A stretch of 64,000 nucleotides of DNA. It comes from an uncultured Prevotella sp. GTDB lineage: Bacteria; Bacteroidota; Bacteroidia; Bacteroidales; Bacteroidaceae. The notes beneath the pieces were generated by a model that did no database searches, was not told the origin of the DNA, and was given only the letters and a program-made list of their open reading frames with translations. The stretch is taken from positions 62,001-126,000 of the forward strand of contig CAMIVY010000003.1 in assembly GCA_946402275.1 (NCBI GenBank). Reading direction: 5' to 3'. Within the stretch, counting starts at the first letter, position 1. Each line of letters opens with the position of its first letter. Of the stretch, positions 8,902 through 17,932 are shown in pieces. A program made the position numbers and the translations under genes.

Positions 8902-9540
8902 ATGACACCCAACGAACAACGTAATGAACGATTAGGCGCCAAGATGGTGAAGAACCTACAGCGCCGACATTTCGATGCCTACTATTGCGCAACGGCCAAC
9001 GAGGCTAAGGCTAAAGTCAATGAACTCATCCCCGACAATTCCAGTGTGACGTGGGGTGGTACAATGACCGTCCGCGACATGGAGATTCCCCAGATGTTTC
9101 GAGAGCGAGGTACCCTCGACGTGTGGGATCGCGACCTTGTCGAAACGCCTGAAGAGAAGCAGGAGATGTACCTGCGGGCCTTCCAGGCGGACTACTACCT
9201 GTCATCGGCTAACGCTATTTCCGAAGATGGTGTCATCGTCAATATCGACGGTAACGGCAACCGCGTAGCAGCCATCACGTGGGGACCTAAGCATGTCATC
9301 TTCGTGATAGGTATGAATAAGGTGGCACAAGACCCGGAGGCTGCCCTGAAACGGGCACGTTCAACGGCAAGTCCTACGAATGCGGCCCGCTTTGACATCC
9401 AGACACCCTGCCAACTGGATGGTCAGTGCCACAACTGCAACTCGCCACAAAGCATCTGCAACTACATACACTTCTTACGCAACAGCAGCAAGCCAGGGCG
9501 TATCATCGTCATCTTAGTTGGTGAAAATTTAGGGTACTGA
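8902..9540 (+). CDS. LUD-domain protein (LutC/YkgG-like)
   Basis: A protein of 212 residues in the LUD family, which includes LutB/LutC of the L-lactate oxidation complex. Features are an N-terminal helical region, SVTWGGTMTVRDM, and the nucleotide-type core around GVIVNIDGNGNRVAAITWGPK. The C-terminus has the Cys-rich pattern CQLDGQCHNC plus another Cys shortly after, which could hold a metal. Stand-alone versions of this type are common in Bacteroidota; whether they take part in lactate use is not established. Position behind cydAB suggests a link to respiration, but this is inference. lutA and lutB are not present. Confidence 0.8.
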   Translation: MTPNEQRNERLGAKMVKNLQRRHFDAYYCATANEAKAKVNELIPDNSSVTWGGTMTVRDMEIPQMFRERGTLDVWDRDLVETPEEKQEMYLRAFQADYYLSSANAISEDGVIVNIDGNGNRVAAITWGPKHVIFVIGMNKVAQDPEAALKRARSTASPTNAARFDIQTPCQLDGQCHNCNSPQSICNYIHFLRNSSKPGRIIVILVGENLGY

Positions 9541-9559
9541 CTTTAAAACTCCCAAAATT

Positions 9560-9591
9560 TTTGGTTTTTCTCTCGGTTTGCACTACCTTTG
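9560..9591 (+). promoter_or_regulatory. Promoter of topB, near-leaderless
   Basis: TTTG (9560-9563), a 20-base spacer and TACCTTTG (9584-9591) match the consensus closely. The ATG at 9601 begins only 9 bases after the -7 box, so the mRNA should have almost no leader. Confidence 0.75.
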
Positions 9592-9600
9592 CACTCACTT

Positions 9601-11502
9601 ATGATAGTATGTATTGCTGAGAAACCCAGTGTGGCAAGAGATATAGCACGTATTATTGGTGCTACCAGCTCGCACGACGGGTATATGGAAGGTAACGGCT
9701 TTCAGGTGACCTGGACGTTTGGTCATCTGTGTACACTGAAGGAGCCCCACGACTACACCCCCATGTGGAAGTCGTGGAGTTTGTCTGCTCTACCCATGAT
9801 TCCTGAGCGCTTTGGCATCAAGCTCATTGACGACCAAGGCATCAAGAAGCAGTTTTCAATTATCGAGGGACTGATGCAGAAGGCGGAGCGCATCGTGAAC
9901 TGCGGTGACGCAGGACAGGAGGGTGAGCTCATCCAGCGATGGGTGATGCAGAAGGCGGGAGCCAAGTGCCCTGTGAGTAGGCTATGGATATCGTCCATGA
10001 CTGATGAAGCCATCCGAGAAGGCTTCCAGAACCTAAAAGACCAGCAGGACTATCAACCCCTCTACCTCGCAGGATTGTCCAGAGCCATTGGCGACTGGCT
10101 ATTAGGCATGAACGCCACCCGTCTCTATACCCTGAAGTACGGTCAGAACCGTCAGGTGCTCAGCATCGGACGCGTACAAACCCCTACCCTCGCCCTTATT
10201 GTGAACAGGCAAAAAGAGATTGACAACTTCAAGCCAGAACCTTATTGGGTACTGGCCACCGTTTATCGCGACACCACCTTTACGGCAACCAAGGGGAAAT
10301 TCACGTCGAAGGAAGAGGGTGAGGCTGCTTTTGCCACCATCGAAGGAAAGCCTTTCGAAGTGACGAAGGTGGAGAAGAAAGAGGGTAAGGAACAGCCTCC
10401 CCAGCTCTACGACCTCACCTCGCTGCAGGTGGACTGCAACAGGAAGTTCGGCTATTCGGCAGAGATGACGCTGAACCTCATCCAGGCACTTTATGAGAAG
10501 AAATACACCACCTATCCGCGTGTGGATACACAATACCTTTCGGACGACATCTATCCTAAATGTCCACAGACGCTGAATGGGCTTTACCAGACCAAGTTCG
10601 GTGGTATTCCCGTTTATGCGGAATATATCAAACCCATTGGTGGCAAGGCCCTGAAGAAGACTAAACGTGTGTTTGACACCTCGAAGGTGACAGACCACCA
10701 CGCCATCATTCCAACAGGCGTGATTCCGCAGAACCTGAGTGATGCCGAGCAAAAAGTATTCGACCTCATAGCCCGTCGATTTATCGGTGTGTTCCTGCCT
10801 GATTGTAAGTTCTCAACCACTACCGTTTTAGGCGAAGTGAAGGGAGAAGAGGAAACGGTGGAGTTTAAGGTGACTGGCAAGGAGATATTAGAACCTGGAT
10901 GGCGCGTAGTCAGAGGGGTACAGGCCTCAGAGAATACGGAGAATGCGGAAACAGAAAACGCAGAGAAGAACGATGAGGAGCGCACCCTGCCCACTTTCGT
11001 GAAAGGCGAGAGTGGTGAGCACAAGCCTACCCTGACGGAGAAGTGGACGACTCCCCCACCATATTACAATGAAGCGTCGCTACTTCGTGCAATGGAGACA
11101 GCGGGCAAGTTTGTAGAGGACGAGACATTACGTGCAGCGATGAAGGAGAACGGCATAGGTCGTCCCTCGAGTCGTGCCAGCATCATCGAGACACTCTTCA
11201 AGCGCCGGTATATCAAACGTGAACGCAAGCGTCTGGTAGCTACCCCCACAGGTATCGAGCTCATAGACCTCATTCGCGAAGAGCTCTTGAAAAGTTGTGA
11301 GTTGACAGGTATATGGGAAAAAAAGTTGCGCGACATCGAGCATCAGAAATACGATGCCCAGCAGTTCATTAATGAGCTGAAAGCACAGGTGACGGATATC
11401 GTGCGCGACGTGATTTCAGACCCTTCCAACCGGCGCATCACTATTACCCCAGAGGAAACGAAGAAAAAGAAGGGGAAAGGAAAAGGGGAAAGCGAAAAGT
11501 GA
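9601..11502 (+). CDS. topB: DNA topoisomerase III
   Basis: Type IA topoisomerase, 633 residues, relaxing or decatenating DNA through a transient 5'-phosphotyrosine bond. The Toprim start (MIVCIAEKPSVARDIA), the acidic NCGDAGQEGELIQRW motif, SIGRVQTPTLALIV and the active-site tyrosine Tyr305 in YTTYPRVDT are all visible. GIGRPSSRASIIETL marks the conserved domain near residue 520. The C-terminus is a short lysine-rich tail rather than zinc fingers. The start at 9601 is used because an in-frame TTG at 9589 lies inside the -7 box. It shares a bidirectional terminator with the convergent GH31 gene. Confidence 0.95.
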   Translation: MIVCIAEKPSVARDIARIIGATSSHDGYMEGNGFQVTWTFGHLCTLKEPHDYTPMWKSWSLSALPMIPERFGIKLIDDQGIKKQFSIIEGLMQKAERIVNCGDAGQEGELIQRWVMQKAGAKCPVSRLWISSMTDEAIREGFQNLKDQQDYQPLYLAGLSRAIGDWLLGMNATRLYTLKYGQNRQVLSIGRVQTPTLALIVNRQKEIDNFKPEPYWVLATVYRDTTFTATKGKFTSKEEGEAAFATIEGKPFEVTKVEKKEGKEQPPQLYDLTSLQVDCNRKFGYSAEMTLNLIQALYEKKYTTYPRVDTQYLSDDIYPKCPQTLNGLYQTKFGGIPVYAEYIKPIGGKALKKTKRVFDTSKVTDHHAIIPTGVIPQNLSDAEQKVFDLIARRFIGVFLPDCKFSTTTVLGEVKGEEETVEFKVTGKEILEPGWRVVRGVQASENTENAETENAEKNDEERTLPTFVKGESGEHKPTLTEKWTTPPPYYNEASLLRAMETAGKFVEDETLRAAMKENGIGRPSSRASIIETLFKRRYIKRERKRLVATPTGIELIDLIREELLKSCELTGIWEKKLRDIEHQKYDAQQFINELKAQVTDIVRDVISDPSNRRITITPEETKKKKGKGKGESEK

Positions 11503-11509
11503 CACATAA

Positions 11510-11544
11510 AATAAGTGTAAAGCCCCTAGAGCTTTACACTTATT
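11510..11544. terminator. Bidirectional terminator between topB and GH31 gene
   Basis: A perfect 14-base-pair stem (AATAAGTGTAAAGC at 11510-11523 and its complement at 11531-11544) has a 7-base loop. The downstream arm lies within the last codons of the minus-strand GH31 gene, and the stop codon of that gene is in the loop. A T-rich run follows on the plus strand. Confidence 0.8.
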
Positions 11545-14465
11545 TGTTTTCCATTATACTCCACCATCTTTCCCTCTGGGTTCTCCAGGTTGAGTGCCCT
11601 TGGAGCATCCTTTGAAACAACTATCACGTTGAAACGGCGAGTTTTCAGCATACCGTTGAACGAGCCAGTTCGCTTACCGATGGTAAGGGTCTTAGAGGCC
11701 TCTTCGTAGGTGATATCGATGGTGGCATACTTGCCCTTCTCGTAATTATAATTCACGCCCTCATCCTCATAGAGCTGGAACTGGGCATCCTTGCCGGCAT
11801 AGACATAGAGATTGATGAGGTCGGCAGGTTTCTCGTCACAATACTGAATCTCAGGACCAAAAGGAATGATGCTACCTTCACGGACGAAGACAGGAATGCG
11901 CTCATACGGTGCATCGACAATGAGGCGATGTCCACCCTCTATGAATTCTCCTGAATAAAAGTCGTACCAGCCGCACTGCTTGGGGAAATAGACGCTGCGA
12001 CTGCGTGCCTTATAATAGCCTACCGGACATGCCATCAACGCAGGACCGAACATCCACTGATCCTTGATATTATATATCTCACGATCACCATTGAAGTCCA
12101 TTACAAGGCCACGCATCATGGTGTAGTCTTTCAGATGCACCCAGCCTGCCATAGAATAGAGATAAGGCATGAGGCGATAGCGCAGCTTGTCGTAATAAAC
12201 GAACGACTGGTAGCAGGGATGGTTCTCTGGGGCCAGGTTCCAAATCTCGCGCAGAGGCCACTGACCATGCACGCGGAACAAAGGAATAAAGGTGCCAAAC
12301 TGGCTCCAACGGGCCTGCAACTCACGCCATTCCTTCAGGTCTTCGTTCTCCACGCCAGTGCGTTCATACTCTCCCTGTGCCTGCATATAACGGTTCTCAA
12401 CGCAGAAACCGCCCTGATCCATACCCCAGAAGGGCAGACCTGACATACAGTAATTGAGACCTGCCGTCATCTGTGCACGCATATCTTCCCAACGAGTACC
12501 TATGTCACCACTCCACGTTGCCGTAGAATAGCGTTGCTCGCCAGCAAAACCACTACGGGTTAACAGAAACACGCGCTGGTTGGGACGGACCGTACGCTGA
12601 CCATTGTAGATGGCATCGGCATTAACAATAGAGTAGGCGTTGAAGTATTCTGTCGTCGTACCTAAAGCGGTAGGACCGCTGAGAGCCTTGCGGTACCACA
12701 TGGGTGTACAGTCGCGTACATTGGGTTCAGAGGCATCCATCCACCAGGCATCAATACCATATTTATATTTAGAGAACAGGTTCTCGTCCATCTGTCGCCA
12801 GAACATCTTACGGGCTCCGGCATCATAGGCATCGTAGAACGAACCGACATAGCCAGGTCCCACCCAGTCGTGAATATCGTCCTTGACAGCCTGATGATAC
12901 ATCCAGCCATTCTTATCCAGTTCTTTATAATTGTCGGTATTGCAATAGAACTTAGGCCAGACAGAAATCATAAAGCGCCCTCCCATCTGATGAACAGAGT
13001 CGAGCATAGCCTGAGGATTGGGGAAGCGCGATATCTCGAACTGGTGAGAGCCCCACTGATCTTCTTTCCAGTAGTTCCAGTCCTGAACGATGTTGTCGCA
13101 CGGAATCTGACGCCTACGGAACTCTGCCAGCGTGCTTTCTATCTCACCAGAGGTCTTATAACGCTCACGACTCTGCCAGAAGCCAAGCGACCACTTAGGA
13201 TAAACCGGTGCCTTACCCGTCAATGTACGATAGCCAGAAATCACCTCATCAGCATTCTGTCCTGCAATGAAATAGTAGTCCATATCCTTGGCCATCTCGC
13301 TCCATACGGAGAGTTTCTTTTGTTGCTTGTTGGGCTTTGCCACTCGCAAACCGCAATAGCTCACATCACCATCGGGTTGCCACTCTATACGCAGCTGGTA
13401 ACGCTTGTTCTTCGTCAGTTTTTTTCGGAACTTATAGGTATTGGGATTCCAAGCCGTACGCCAACGCTCAGCCACCACCTCCTGTCCACCGATATAAACC
13501 TTGATATATCCAGCATAATAGAGAATGAAATGATAGAGCCTATCCTCGGGAGCCTCAATGAATCCTTCATAGATTACCTTCGAGCCATTCAACTTGAAGC
13601 CCTTTGGCAAGTTCTTAATGCCACCAGGCTCCGTCTGGTTGGCTAATACCGAAGTAGCAGGACAGTCGAACTCGTAATAGATAGAGTCCTCGTCGCGCAC
13701 CACCTGATGATTATTCTTGTCAGTATAGGTTCCAGTCAGGTGACCTTCCCTGCCCTGACGGTCGTAAAGCTTAAAAGCACGTCCCAGCTGCTGATAGTCT
13801 TCTGGATTGCCCCAACGGCAATAGCTGTAACTATCCCATAGCAGGCCATAGTTCTTGCTGGACAGTACAAACGGTACACTCACCTTGGTGTTATATTGAA
13901 ATAGATCTTCATTCAAACCTTTCAAATTCAATTCCTCTGACTGGTGCTGTCCCAATCCGTAGAACGCCTCATCCTTAGGACTGTCAAACAGCATGCGCCA
14001 CGAAAGCCCGTTACGTTGCGATTCAGGTACCTTCGCCACATCGACACCTATTTCACGGTCGGGTACACGGAAGGGCATGAAGGTCTTTCCTTTTTTCGCC
14101 TCCTTCAACAACAACTTTCCATTGCCGTCGTAGAATGTGATGGCACCCGAATTCTTGTCAACACGGGCCTCCACACCAGCAGCCTTCACGCTCACAGTAT
14201 CACCATCCGTCACAGTGAACTTCGGTGCTTGTACTTGTTTGACGATGATGAGGCTCTGCTTATCAGGTAACTGACTCTCCGAAGTAGCTTGCACACGAAT
14301 AATACGGTCGCTAACCACCTGCAAACGTACAATCTGTGGTCCATCAGCCTTCACCTTCTTCACAGGAATAGTTACATACTGGCCCTTGACGCTGTAGTCG
14401 CTAGCCATCACCATTGTTGCCATCATAGACAACAGCCCCATAGCAATTGTTTTAAATCGTACCAT
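11526..14465 (-). CDS. Secreted glycoside hydrolase family 31 enzyme with PA14 insert (alpha-xylosidase-like)
   Basis: A 979-residue exported alpha-glycosidase. It has a signal peptide (1-21), an N-terminal beta-sandwich, a PA14-like insertion (about 240-390: RLYHFILYYAGYIKVYIGG) and a (beta/alpha)8 barrel (about 415-780). The catalytic nucleophile is Asp577 in WWMDASEP; the probable acid/base is Asp654 in TWSGDIGTRW. A PA14 insert inside GH31 is known from Bacteroides alpha-xylosidases of xyloglucan loci, so xylose release from xyloglucan side chains is a fair guess, but alpha-glucosidase activity is not excluded. A LacI-type regulator gene lies just upstream on the same strand. No SusC/SusD pair is nearby. 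Confidence 0.9.
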   Translation of the reverse strand: MVRFKTIAMGLLSMMATMVMASDYSVKGQYVTIPVKKVKADGPQIVRLQVVSDRIIRVQATSESQLPDKQSLIIVKQVQAPKFTVTDGDTVSVKAAGVEARVDKNSGAITFYDGNGKLLLKEAKKGKTFMPFRVPDREIGVDVAKVPESQRNGLSWRMLFDSPKDEAFYGLGQHQSEELNLKGLNEDLFQYNTKVSVPFVLSSKNYGLLWDSYSYCRWGNPEDYQQLGRAFKLYDRQGREGHLTGTYTDKNNHQVVRDEDSIYYEFDCPATSVLANQTEPGGIKNLPKGFKLNGSKVIYEGFIEAPEDRLYHFILYYAGYIKVYIGGQEVVAERWRTAWNPNTYKFRKKLTKNKRYQLRIEWQPDGDVSYCGLRVAKPNKQQKKLSVWSEMAKDMDYYFIAGQNADEVISGYRTLTGKAPVYPKWSLGFWQSRERYKTSGEIESTLAEFRRRQIPCDNIVQDWNYWKEDQWGSHQFEISRFPNPQAMLDSVHQMGGRFMISVWPKFYCNTDNYKELDKNGWMYHQAVKDDIHDWVGPGYVGSFYDAYDAGARKMFWRQMDENLFSKYKYGIDAWWMDASEPNVRDCTPMWYRKALSGPTALGTTTEYFNAYSIVNADAIYNGQRTVRPNQRVFLLTRSGFAGEQRYSTATWSGDIGTRWEDMRAQMTAGLNYCMSGLPFWGMDQGGFCVENRYMQAQGEYERTGVENEDLKEWRELQARWSQFGTFIPLFRVHGQWPLREIWNLAPENHPCYQSFVYYDKLRYRLMPYLYSMAGWVHLKDYTMMRGLVMDFNGDREIYNIKDQWMFGPALMACPVGYYKARSRSVYFPKQCGWYDFYSGEFIEGGHRLIVDAPYERIPVFVREGSIIPFGPEIQYCDEKPADLINLYVYAGKDAQFQLYEDEGVNYNYEKGKYATIDITYEEASKTLTIGKRTGSFNGMLKTRRFNVIVVSKDAPRALNLENPEGKMVEYNGKQISVKL

Positions 14466-14496
14466 GCGTAATCTCGTAATATTAGTTATTGTCGCA

Positions 14497-14527
14497 CAAA
14501 GGTACGAAAAAAATCATGACCGACAAA
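14497..14527 (-). promoter_or_regulatory. Promoter of the GH31 gene
   Basis: TTTG (14524-14527), exactly 19 bases, then TACCTTTG (14497-14504) on the minus strand: a perfect consensus promoter. It gives a leader of about 25 bases. No copy of the LacI-type palindrome seen at the regulator promoter is found here. Confidence 0.8.
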
Positions 14528-14568
14528 CAAAAATCCTTAAAAACTTGGATAATTGCATAATTATGGAA

Positions 14569-15600
14569 TTATTTCTTACCGCTTTTCGCCGACGTCTCGC
14601 GGATAACGAGCTGCTGGGGAACGATTTTCTTGCAAACCTTGGTGTCGCCATGTATGTTCTTCAAGAGAAGTTGGCAGGCGGTGACACCCATCTGGTGCGA
14701 CTGGTCCTCAATAGCAGACATACGAGGGGTGACGTAGGCGGCATGTACGTCGTCGGTGAAGCCGATAAGCGCGACATCATCGGGTATGCTAAGTCCTTGG
14801 TTCTTAATGGCTGTGAAAGCTGCAAAGGTGATGATATCGTTAAAGGCAAGAATGGCATCAGGAGGATTGGATTGGCTAAGCAGCTTTTCGACGGACCGAA
14901 GGGCTACGTTATAGTCTATCTTATCACAGACAACAAGGCTGCGGTCTATCTCCATGTGATTATCTCGAAGGGCTTCCAAATAGCCATGTTTGCGGCGTCG
15001 AACCATATCAATGTGGTTGGGTCCGCCGATGAAAGCGATGCGTTGGCTTCCCGTGTCTATAAGGTGCTGTGTAGCCATTTGTGCAGCCTCGTCGCCATTT
15101 GCCGTGACCGATGAGAAACGGTCGGTAAGACAGGTTCTGCCGAAGAATACAAGAGGGATTCCCATTTGGGATATCTCTTCGAAATGACTATAGTCGGTAG
15201 TATTCTGCGCCAGACAGGCTATGATACCCTCTACGTGGAGGCTGATGAAGTTGTCGATGGCCATGCGCTCTAATTCAAAGCTCTCATGGCTGTTGGCGCT
15301 GATAACGCTATAGCCTTCGCGACGGGCCTCGTCTTCTATGCCATCGAGCACCGCTGCGTAATAGTGGGTGACGAGGTTGGGGACAACAACACCGATAACC
15401 TTGGGAGCCTCTTTACGCAGGCTTTGCGCAAAGGGATTGGGGCGATAGTTAAGCCGTTTTGCCAAATCCTTTACGCGTTGTTGCATCTCCTTTCCTATCT
15501 CTGGGGAGTTACGTAGTGCACGACTTACCGTGGCAATGCTGACACCCAGTTCGCTTGCCAAATCCTTCAACGATGTGCGATGTTGTTTCTTGATATTCAT
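14569..15600 (-). CDS. LacI-family transcriptional regulator
   Basis: A 343-residue repressor. The N-terminal helix-turn-helix and hinge (about 9-65: SLKDLASELGVSIATVSRAL, then LNYRPNPFAQSLR) are followed by a periplasmic-binding-protein-like ligand domain (VIGVVVPNLVTHYYAAVLDG to DVALIGFTDD). It is encoded 103 bases upstream of the GH31 gene on the same strand, and each gene has its own promoter. Its own promoter carries a near-palindromic site of the LacI/GalR type over the -33 box, so autoregulation is likely; control of the GH31 gene is inferred from position only. Confidence 0.92.
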   Translation of the reverse strand: MNIKKQHRTSLKDLASELGVSIATVSRALRNSPEIGKEMQQRVKDLAKRLNYRPNPFAQSLRKEAPKVIGVVVPNLVTHYYAAVLDGIEDEARREGYSVISANSHESFELERMAIDNFISLHVEGIIACLAQNTTDYSHFEEISQMGIPLVFFGRTCLTDRFSSVTANGDEAAQMATQHLIDTGSQRIAFIGGPNHIDMVRRRKHGYLEALRDNHMEIDRSLVVCDKIDYNVALRSVEKLLSQSNPPDAILAFNDIITFAAFTAIKNQGLSIPDDVALIGFTDDVHAAYVTPRMSAIEDQSHQMGVTACQLLLKNIHGDTKVCKKIVPQQLVIRETSAKSGKK

Positions 15601-15623
15601 ACACCTACGGTTCTTAATGAGGG

Positions 15624-15662
15624 CAAAGATACGAATAATCTAGGAATCCGCAAACGTTTACG
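15624..15662 (-). promoter_or_regulatory. LacI regulator promoter with overlapping operator
   Basis: TTTG (15651-15654), 19 bases, TATCTTTG (15624-15631) on the minus strand. The 14-base imperfect palindrome at 15649-15662 (on plus CGCAAACGTTTACG) has the central CG of LacI/GalR operators and covers the -33 box. Confidence 0.75.
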
Positions 15663-15683
15663 TGATTTTTTTGCCTTTTTTTA

Positions 15684-15806
15684 TTTCACTTTACTATTAA
15701 ACTGCTTATCTTTGCATCAAAATTCAGAATGAGTAATGAATAGTTGATAATAAGTTAGTTAGAAAACATGGAATTAAGAGTGTCGTGAGATACTCTTAAT
15801 TTTTTG
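15684..15806 (+). ncRNA. Candidate small RNA with own promoter and terminator
   Basis: TTTC (15684-15687), 19 bases, TATCTTTG (15707-15714) form a good promoter on the plus strand with no gene behind it. About 50 bases after the expected start near 15722 comes a perfect 10-base-pair hairpin (15772-15781 with 15792-15801) followed by a T-run. The predicted transcript is about 85 bases, ending near 15806, and would be convergent with the response-regulator mRNA. No open frame with a plausible start is seen in it. Part of it is made of AATGAGT/AATGAAT-like heptamers, so it could be repeat-derived. Confidence 0.45.
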
Positions 15807-15850
15807 TGTATAAGCCTCCAGAATTAGAGAGTATTATACTTGCTCTAGTC

Positions 15851-16492
15851 CTAGATGTAATACTCTGCAGAATCCACCCATCCGGCCCGCAATGCATACT
15901 TCGTGGCTTCGTGAACAGTATTGACGCCCAATTTGCGAAAGATGTTCTTACGATGGGTGTTAACGGTATGGAAACTGGAAAAACGTTTTTCGGCAATCTC
16001 CCTAGTGGTCAGTCCTAAAGCAATATCTTTCAAAACCTCCATCTCCGTGGGTGTCAGCTTCACCTCTTCCTCCATCCTACTCTGAGCGGGAGCTAGTAGA
16101 AGTTCAGCCATTCGCTGGCAGATATAGCGCTGATGACGCCCTGCATATTGCAGACATTCCAGAATTTCCTGCGAGGGCGACTCCTTCATCAGGATGCTGA
16201 ATCGTGGACTGATAGCAACTACACGACGTACAAAATCTGTAGAAAGGTCATCGCTAAACAATATCCATTGTGCCTGCGGGAAACGTTGGTAAAGAATTTC
16301 CAGTTCCTCTACATCGTTAATATCAAAGAGAGTGTAATCCAGTACAATGACGGCATCGCCATGCTGTTTCAACTGTTCTATCATCTCGATTTTGTCGTCA
16401 GCCTGATGGCAATGTGTATCTCCTAATATGCTGGAGAAATACATCATGCCCGCTCTAGTTATGTCTTGTTTGTCTGCTAATATTATATACAT
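15851..16492 (-). CDS. Response regulator, LuxR/NarL type
   Basis: A 213-residue two-component regulator. The receiver domain (1-125) has the phospho-acceptor Asp in VIVLDYTL and the conserved Lys in LMKESPS. The C-terminal LuxR helix-turn-helix begins LTPTEMEVLKDIALGLTTRE and ends near ATKYALRAG. The start at 16492 (MYIILADKQD) is chosen because the receiver domain begins there; the in-frame extension to 16642 would overlap the kinase gene and has no domain. It follows the kinase gene by 53 bases, in one operon. An inverted repeat (15828-15836 / 15858-15866) spans its 3' end. Confidence 0.88.
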   Translation of the reverse strand: MYIILADKQDITRAGMMYFSSILGDTHCHQADDKIEMIEQLKQHGDAVIVLDYTLFDINDVEELEILYQRFPQAQWILFSDDLSTDFVRRVVAISPRFSILMKESPSQEILECLQYAGRHQRYICQRMAELLLAPAQSRMEEEVKLTPTEMEVLKDIALGLTTREIAEKRFSSFHTVNTHRKNIFRKLGVNTVHEATKYALRAGWVDSAEYYI

Positions 16493-16545
16493 TTCTAGAA
16501 TGTCTCGTAAAAAATCTATTTCGAAAGAAATGGAAAAATTGCTGC

Positions 16546-17802
16546 TCACTCTGTCGGAATATCTACCCAGAACTTGGACCCCTTGCCTAACGTGGACTCT
16601 ACACCTACCTTGCCACCCAAACTCAAAGCCATGCTTCGGCAAATGCTCAAGCCCAGTCCAGTGCCAGGGACAAACTCATCCACCTTCACAAAGCGTTCAA
16701 AGAGATGGTCATTACAATGGTCTTCGGGAATACCCTTTCCAGTATCTTCCACCCATATCCGCAACTGATGCTCGATATTTTCGAATCCCAAGATGATTTG
16801 TCCGTCCGTAGTAAACTTAACGGCATTGTTGACATATTGGTTCATTATCTCGCCTAGGCGTTCCCTGTCTGTAAGCACTCGCGGATTACTATCCGTTGGC
16901 ATAACAAACAGTTTTACCCTCTTGGCATCAAGCCTAGAAGCATAGCGCACCACCATCTCCTCAAGCAATGGTTTCAACTCGAAACTGCTCTTCTTAATCG
17001 AATCATCACCAGCTTCCAGTCTCGACATGTGCATCATGTCATCGAACAAGCGGAGCAGACGGGCATTGTTGTCCCTGATAAGTCCTATCAGCTGCTGACG
17101 CTCTTCTTCAGATTGTGCCATTGAGAGAACCTCGCTGAAACCTACAATGGCATTCAAGGGCGTGCGCACCTCATGGCTGATATTAGCAAGAAATGCCGAT
17201 TTCAGGCGGTCGCTTTCTTCTGCATGGTTACGTGCGTCTATCAATGCCTTTTCTATATCTTTCTGTTTGTCAATACGCTGCGAAGTACCCACTATAGTAA
17301 CAGGCTTTCCATCAAGGTCGCGCTTGTCAACAACAGCATACGACTCTTCCCAATAAGTGCGCTCACTATGAGGTATGTTCACTTCGTATTGTATATGGCA
17401 CTCATCTATGCGGCCTTCAACCAAATCTTCGATACCTTTTGACACTTTTTCCGCATCTTCTGACTTTACCAGTTTTGCAAGTTCATCTACACGGGTTCCT
17501 GGAGGAAAGACAACCGTATCAGAATCTCGATAGTCACTTTCAAAGGTCATTTTATGGGAAGCGACATCCAAGCGCCAGATGCTCAGTTTCATAGTTTTAA
17601 GTATCAGTTCATACTCTATCGTATGACGACTAACCTTTGCCAACTGCTTCAAATCAGCTTGTATCTCGCGTCTCTTGCGTATCTGATAAACAATCATGAA
17701 AACGGCTGCAACGACAAGGGGGATGCCCACCACCCATACCATAACATCCATACGCAAGATGTCATGTAAACTCAAAAGAAACAATGCACTTTTATAATCC
17801 AT
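16546..17802 (-). CDS. Sensor histidine kinase with PAS-like domain
   Basis: A 418-residue kinase. One N-terminal membrane segment (about 20-42), a linker, a PAS-like sensing region (about 70-175), the phospho-acceptor His in ANISHEVRTPLNAIVGFSEV, and an HATPase domain with DTGKGIPEDH and GTGLGLSIC are visible. There is almost no periplasmic part, so it probably senses a cytoplasmic or membrane signal. It is cotranscribed with the LuxR-type regulator, its likely partner. The start at 17802 is preferred to 17841 because the latter overlaps the promoter -7 box. The signal is unknown. Confidence 0.9.
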   Translation of the reverse strand: MDYKSALFLLSLHDILRMDVMVWVVGIPLVVAAVFMIVYQIRKRREIQADLKQLAKVSRHTIEYELILKTMKLSIWRLDVASHKMTFESDYRDSDTVVFPPGTRVDELAKLVKSEDAEKVSKGIEDLVEGRIDECHIQYEVNIPHSERTYWEESYAVVDKRDLDGKPVTIVGTSQRIDKQKDIEKALIDARNHAEESDRLKSAFLANISHEVRTPLNAIVGFSEVLSMAQSEEERQQLIGLIRDNNARLLRLFDDMMHMSRLEAGDDSIKKSSFELKPLLEEMVVRYASRLDAKRVKLFVMPTDSNPRVLTDRERLGEIMNQYVNNAVKFTTDGQIILGFENIEHQLRIWVEDTGKGIPEDHCNDHLFERFVKVDEFVPGTGLGLSICRSMALSLGGKVGVESTLGKGSKFWVDIPTE

Positions 17803-17828
17803 TGGGTTAAGAATTACCGGATTTTTGG

Positions 17829-17859
17829 CAAAGTTACGCAAAAGATTTGAATTATCAAA
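17829..17859 (-). promoter_or_regulatory. Promoter of the kinase-regulator operon
   Basis: TTTG (17856-17859), 19 bases, TAACTTTG (17829-17836) on the minus strand, a perfect consensus. It lies back to back with the promoter at 17877-17907. Confidence 0.75.
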
Positions 17860-17876
17860 AATAAATTCAGTTTTAT

Positions 17877-17907
17877 TTTGTGTTTTGACGCGTTTGCATT
17901 AACTTTG
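17877..17907 (+). promoter_or_regulatory. Promoter of the RNA methyltransferase gene
   Basis: TTTG (17877-17880), 19 bases, TAACTTTG (17900-17907), perfect consensus on the plus strand. The start codon is 25 bases downstream. Confidence 0.8.
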
Positions 17908-17932
17908 CACCATATTTTATATAATTACATTA

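Noticed and set aside
12870..13646. 258-codon open frame opposite the GH31 gene
   Set aside because: Lies wholly within the PA14 and barrel region of the GH31 gene; no domain.
14505..14568. LacI-type operator at the GH31 promoter
   Set aside because: No AAACGTTT-like palindrome is present in this gap.
15828..15866. Terminator of the response regulator gene
   Set aside because: The 9-base inverted repeat spans the stop codon but has a long loop and no T-run on the minus strand.
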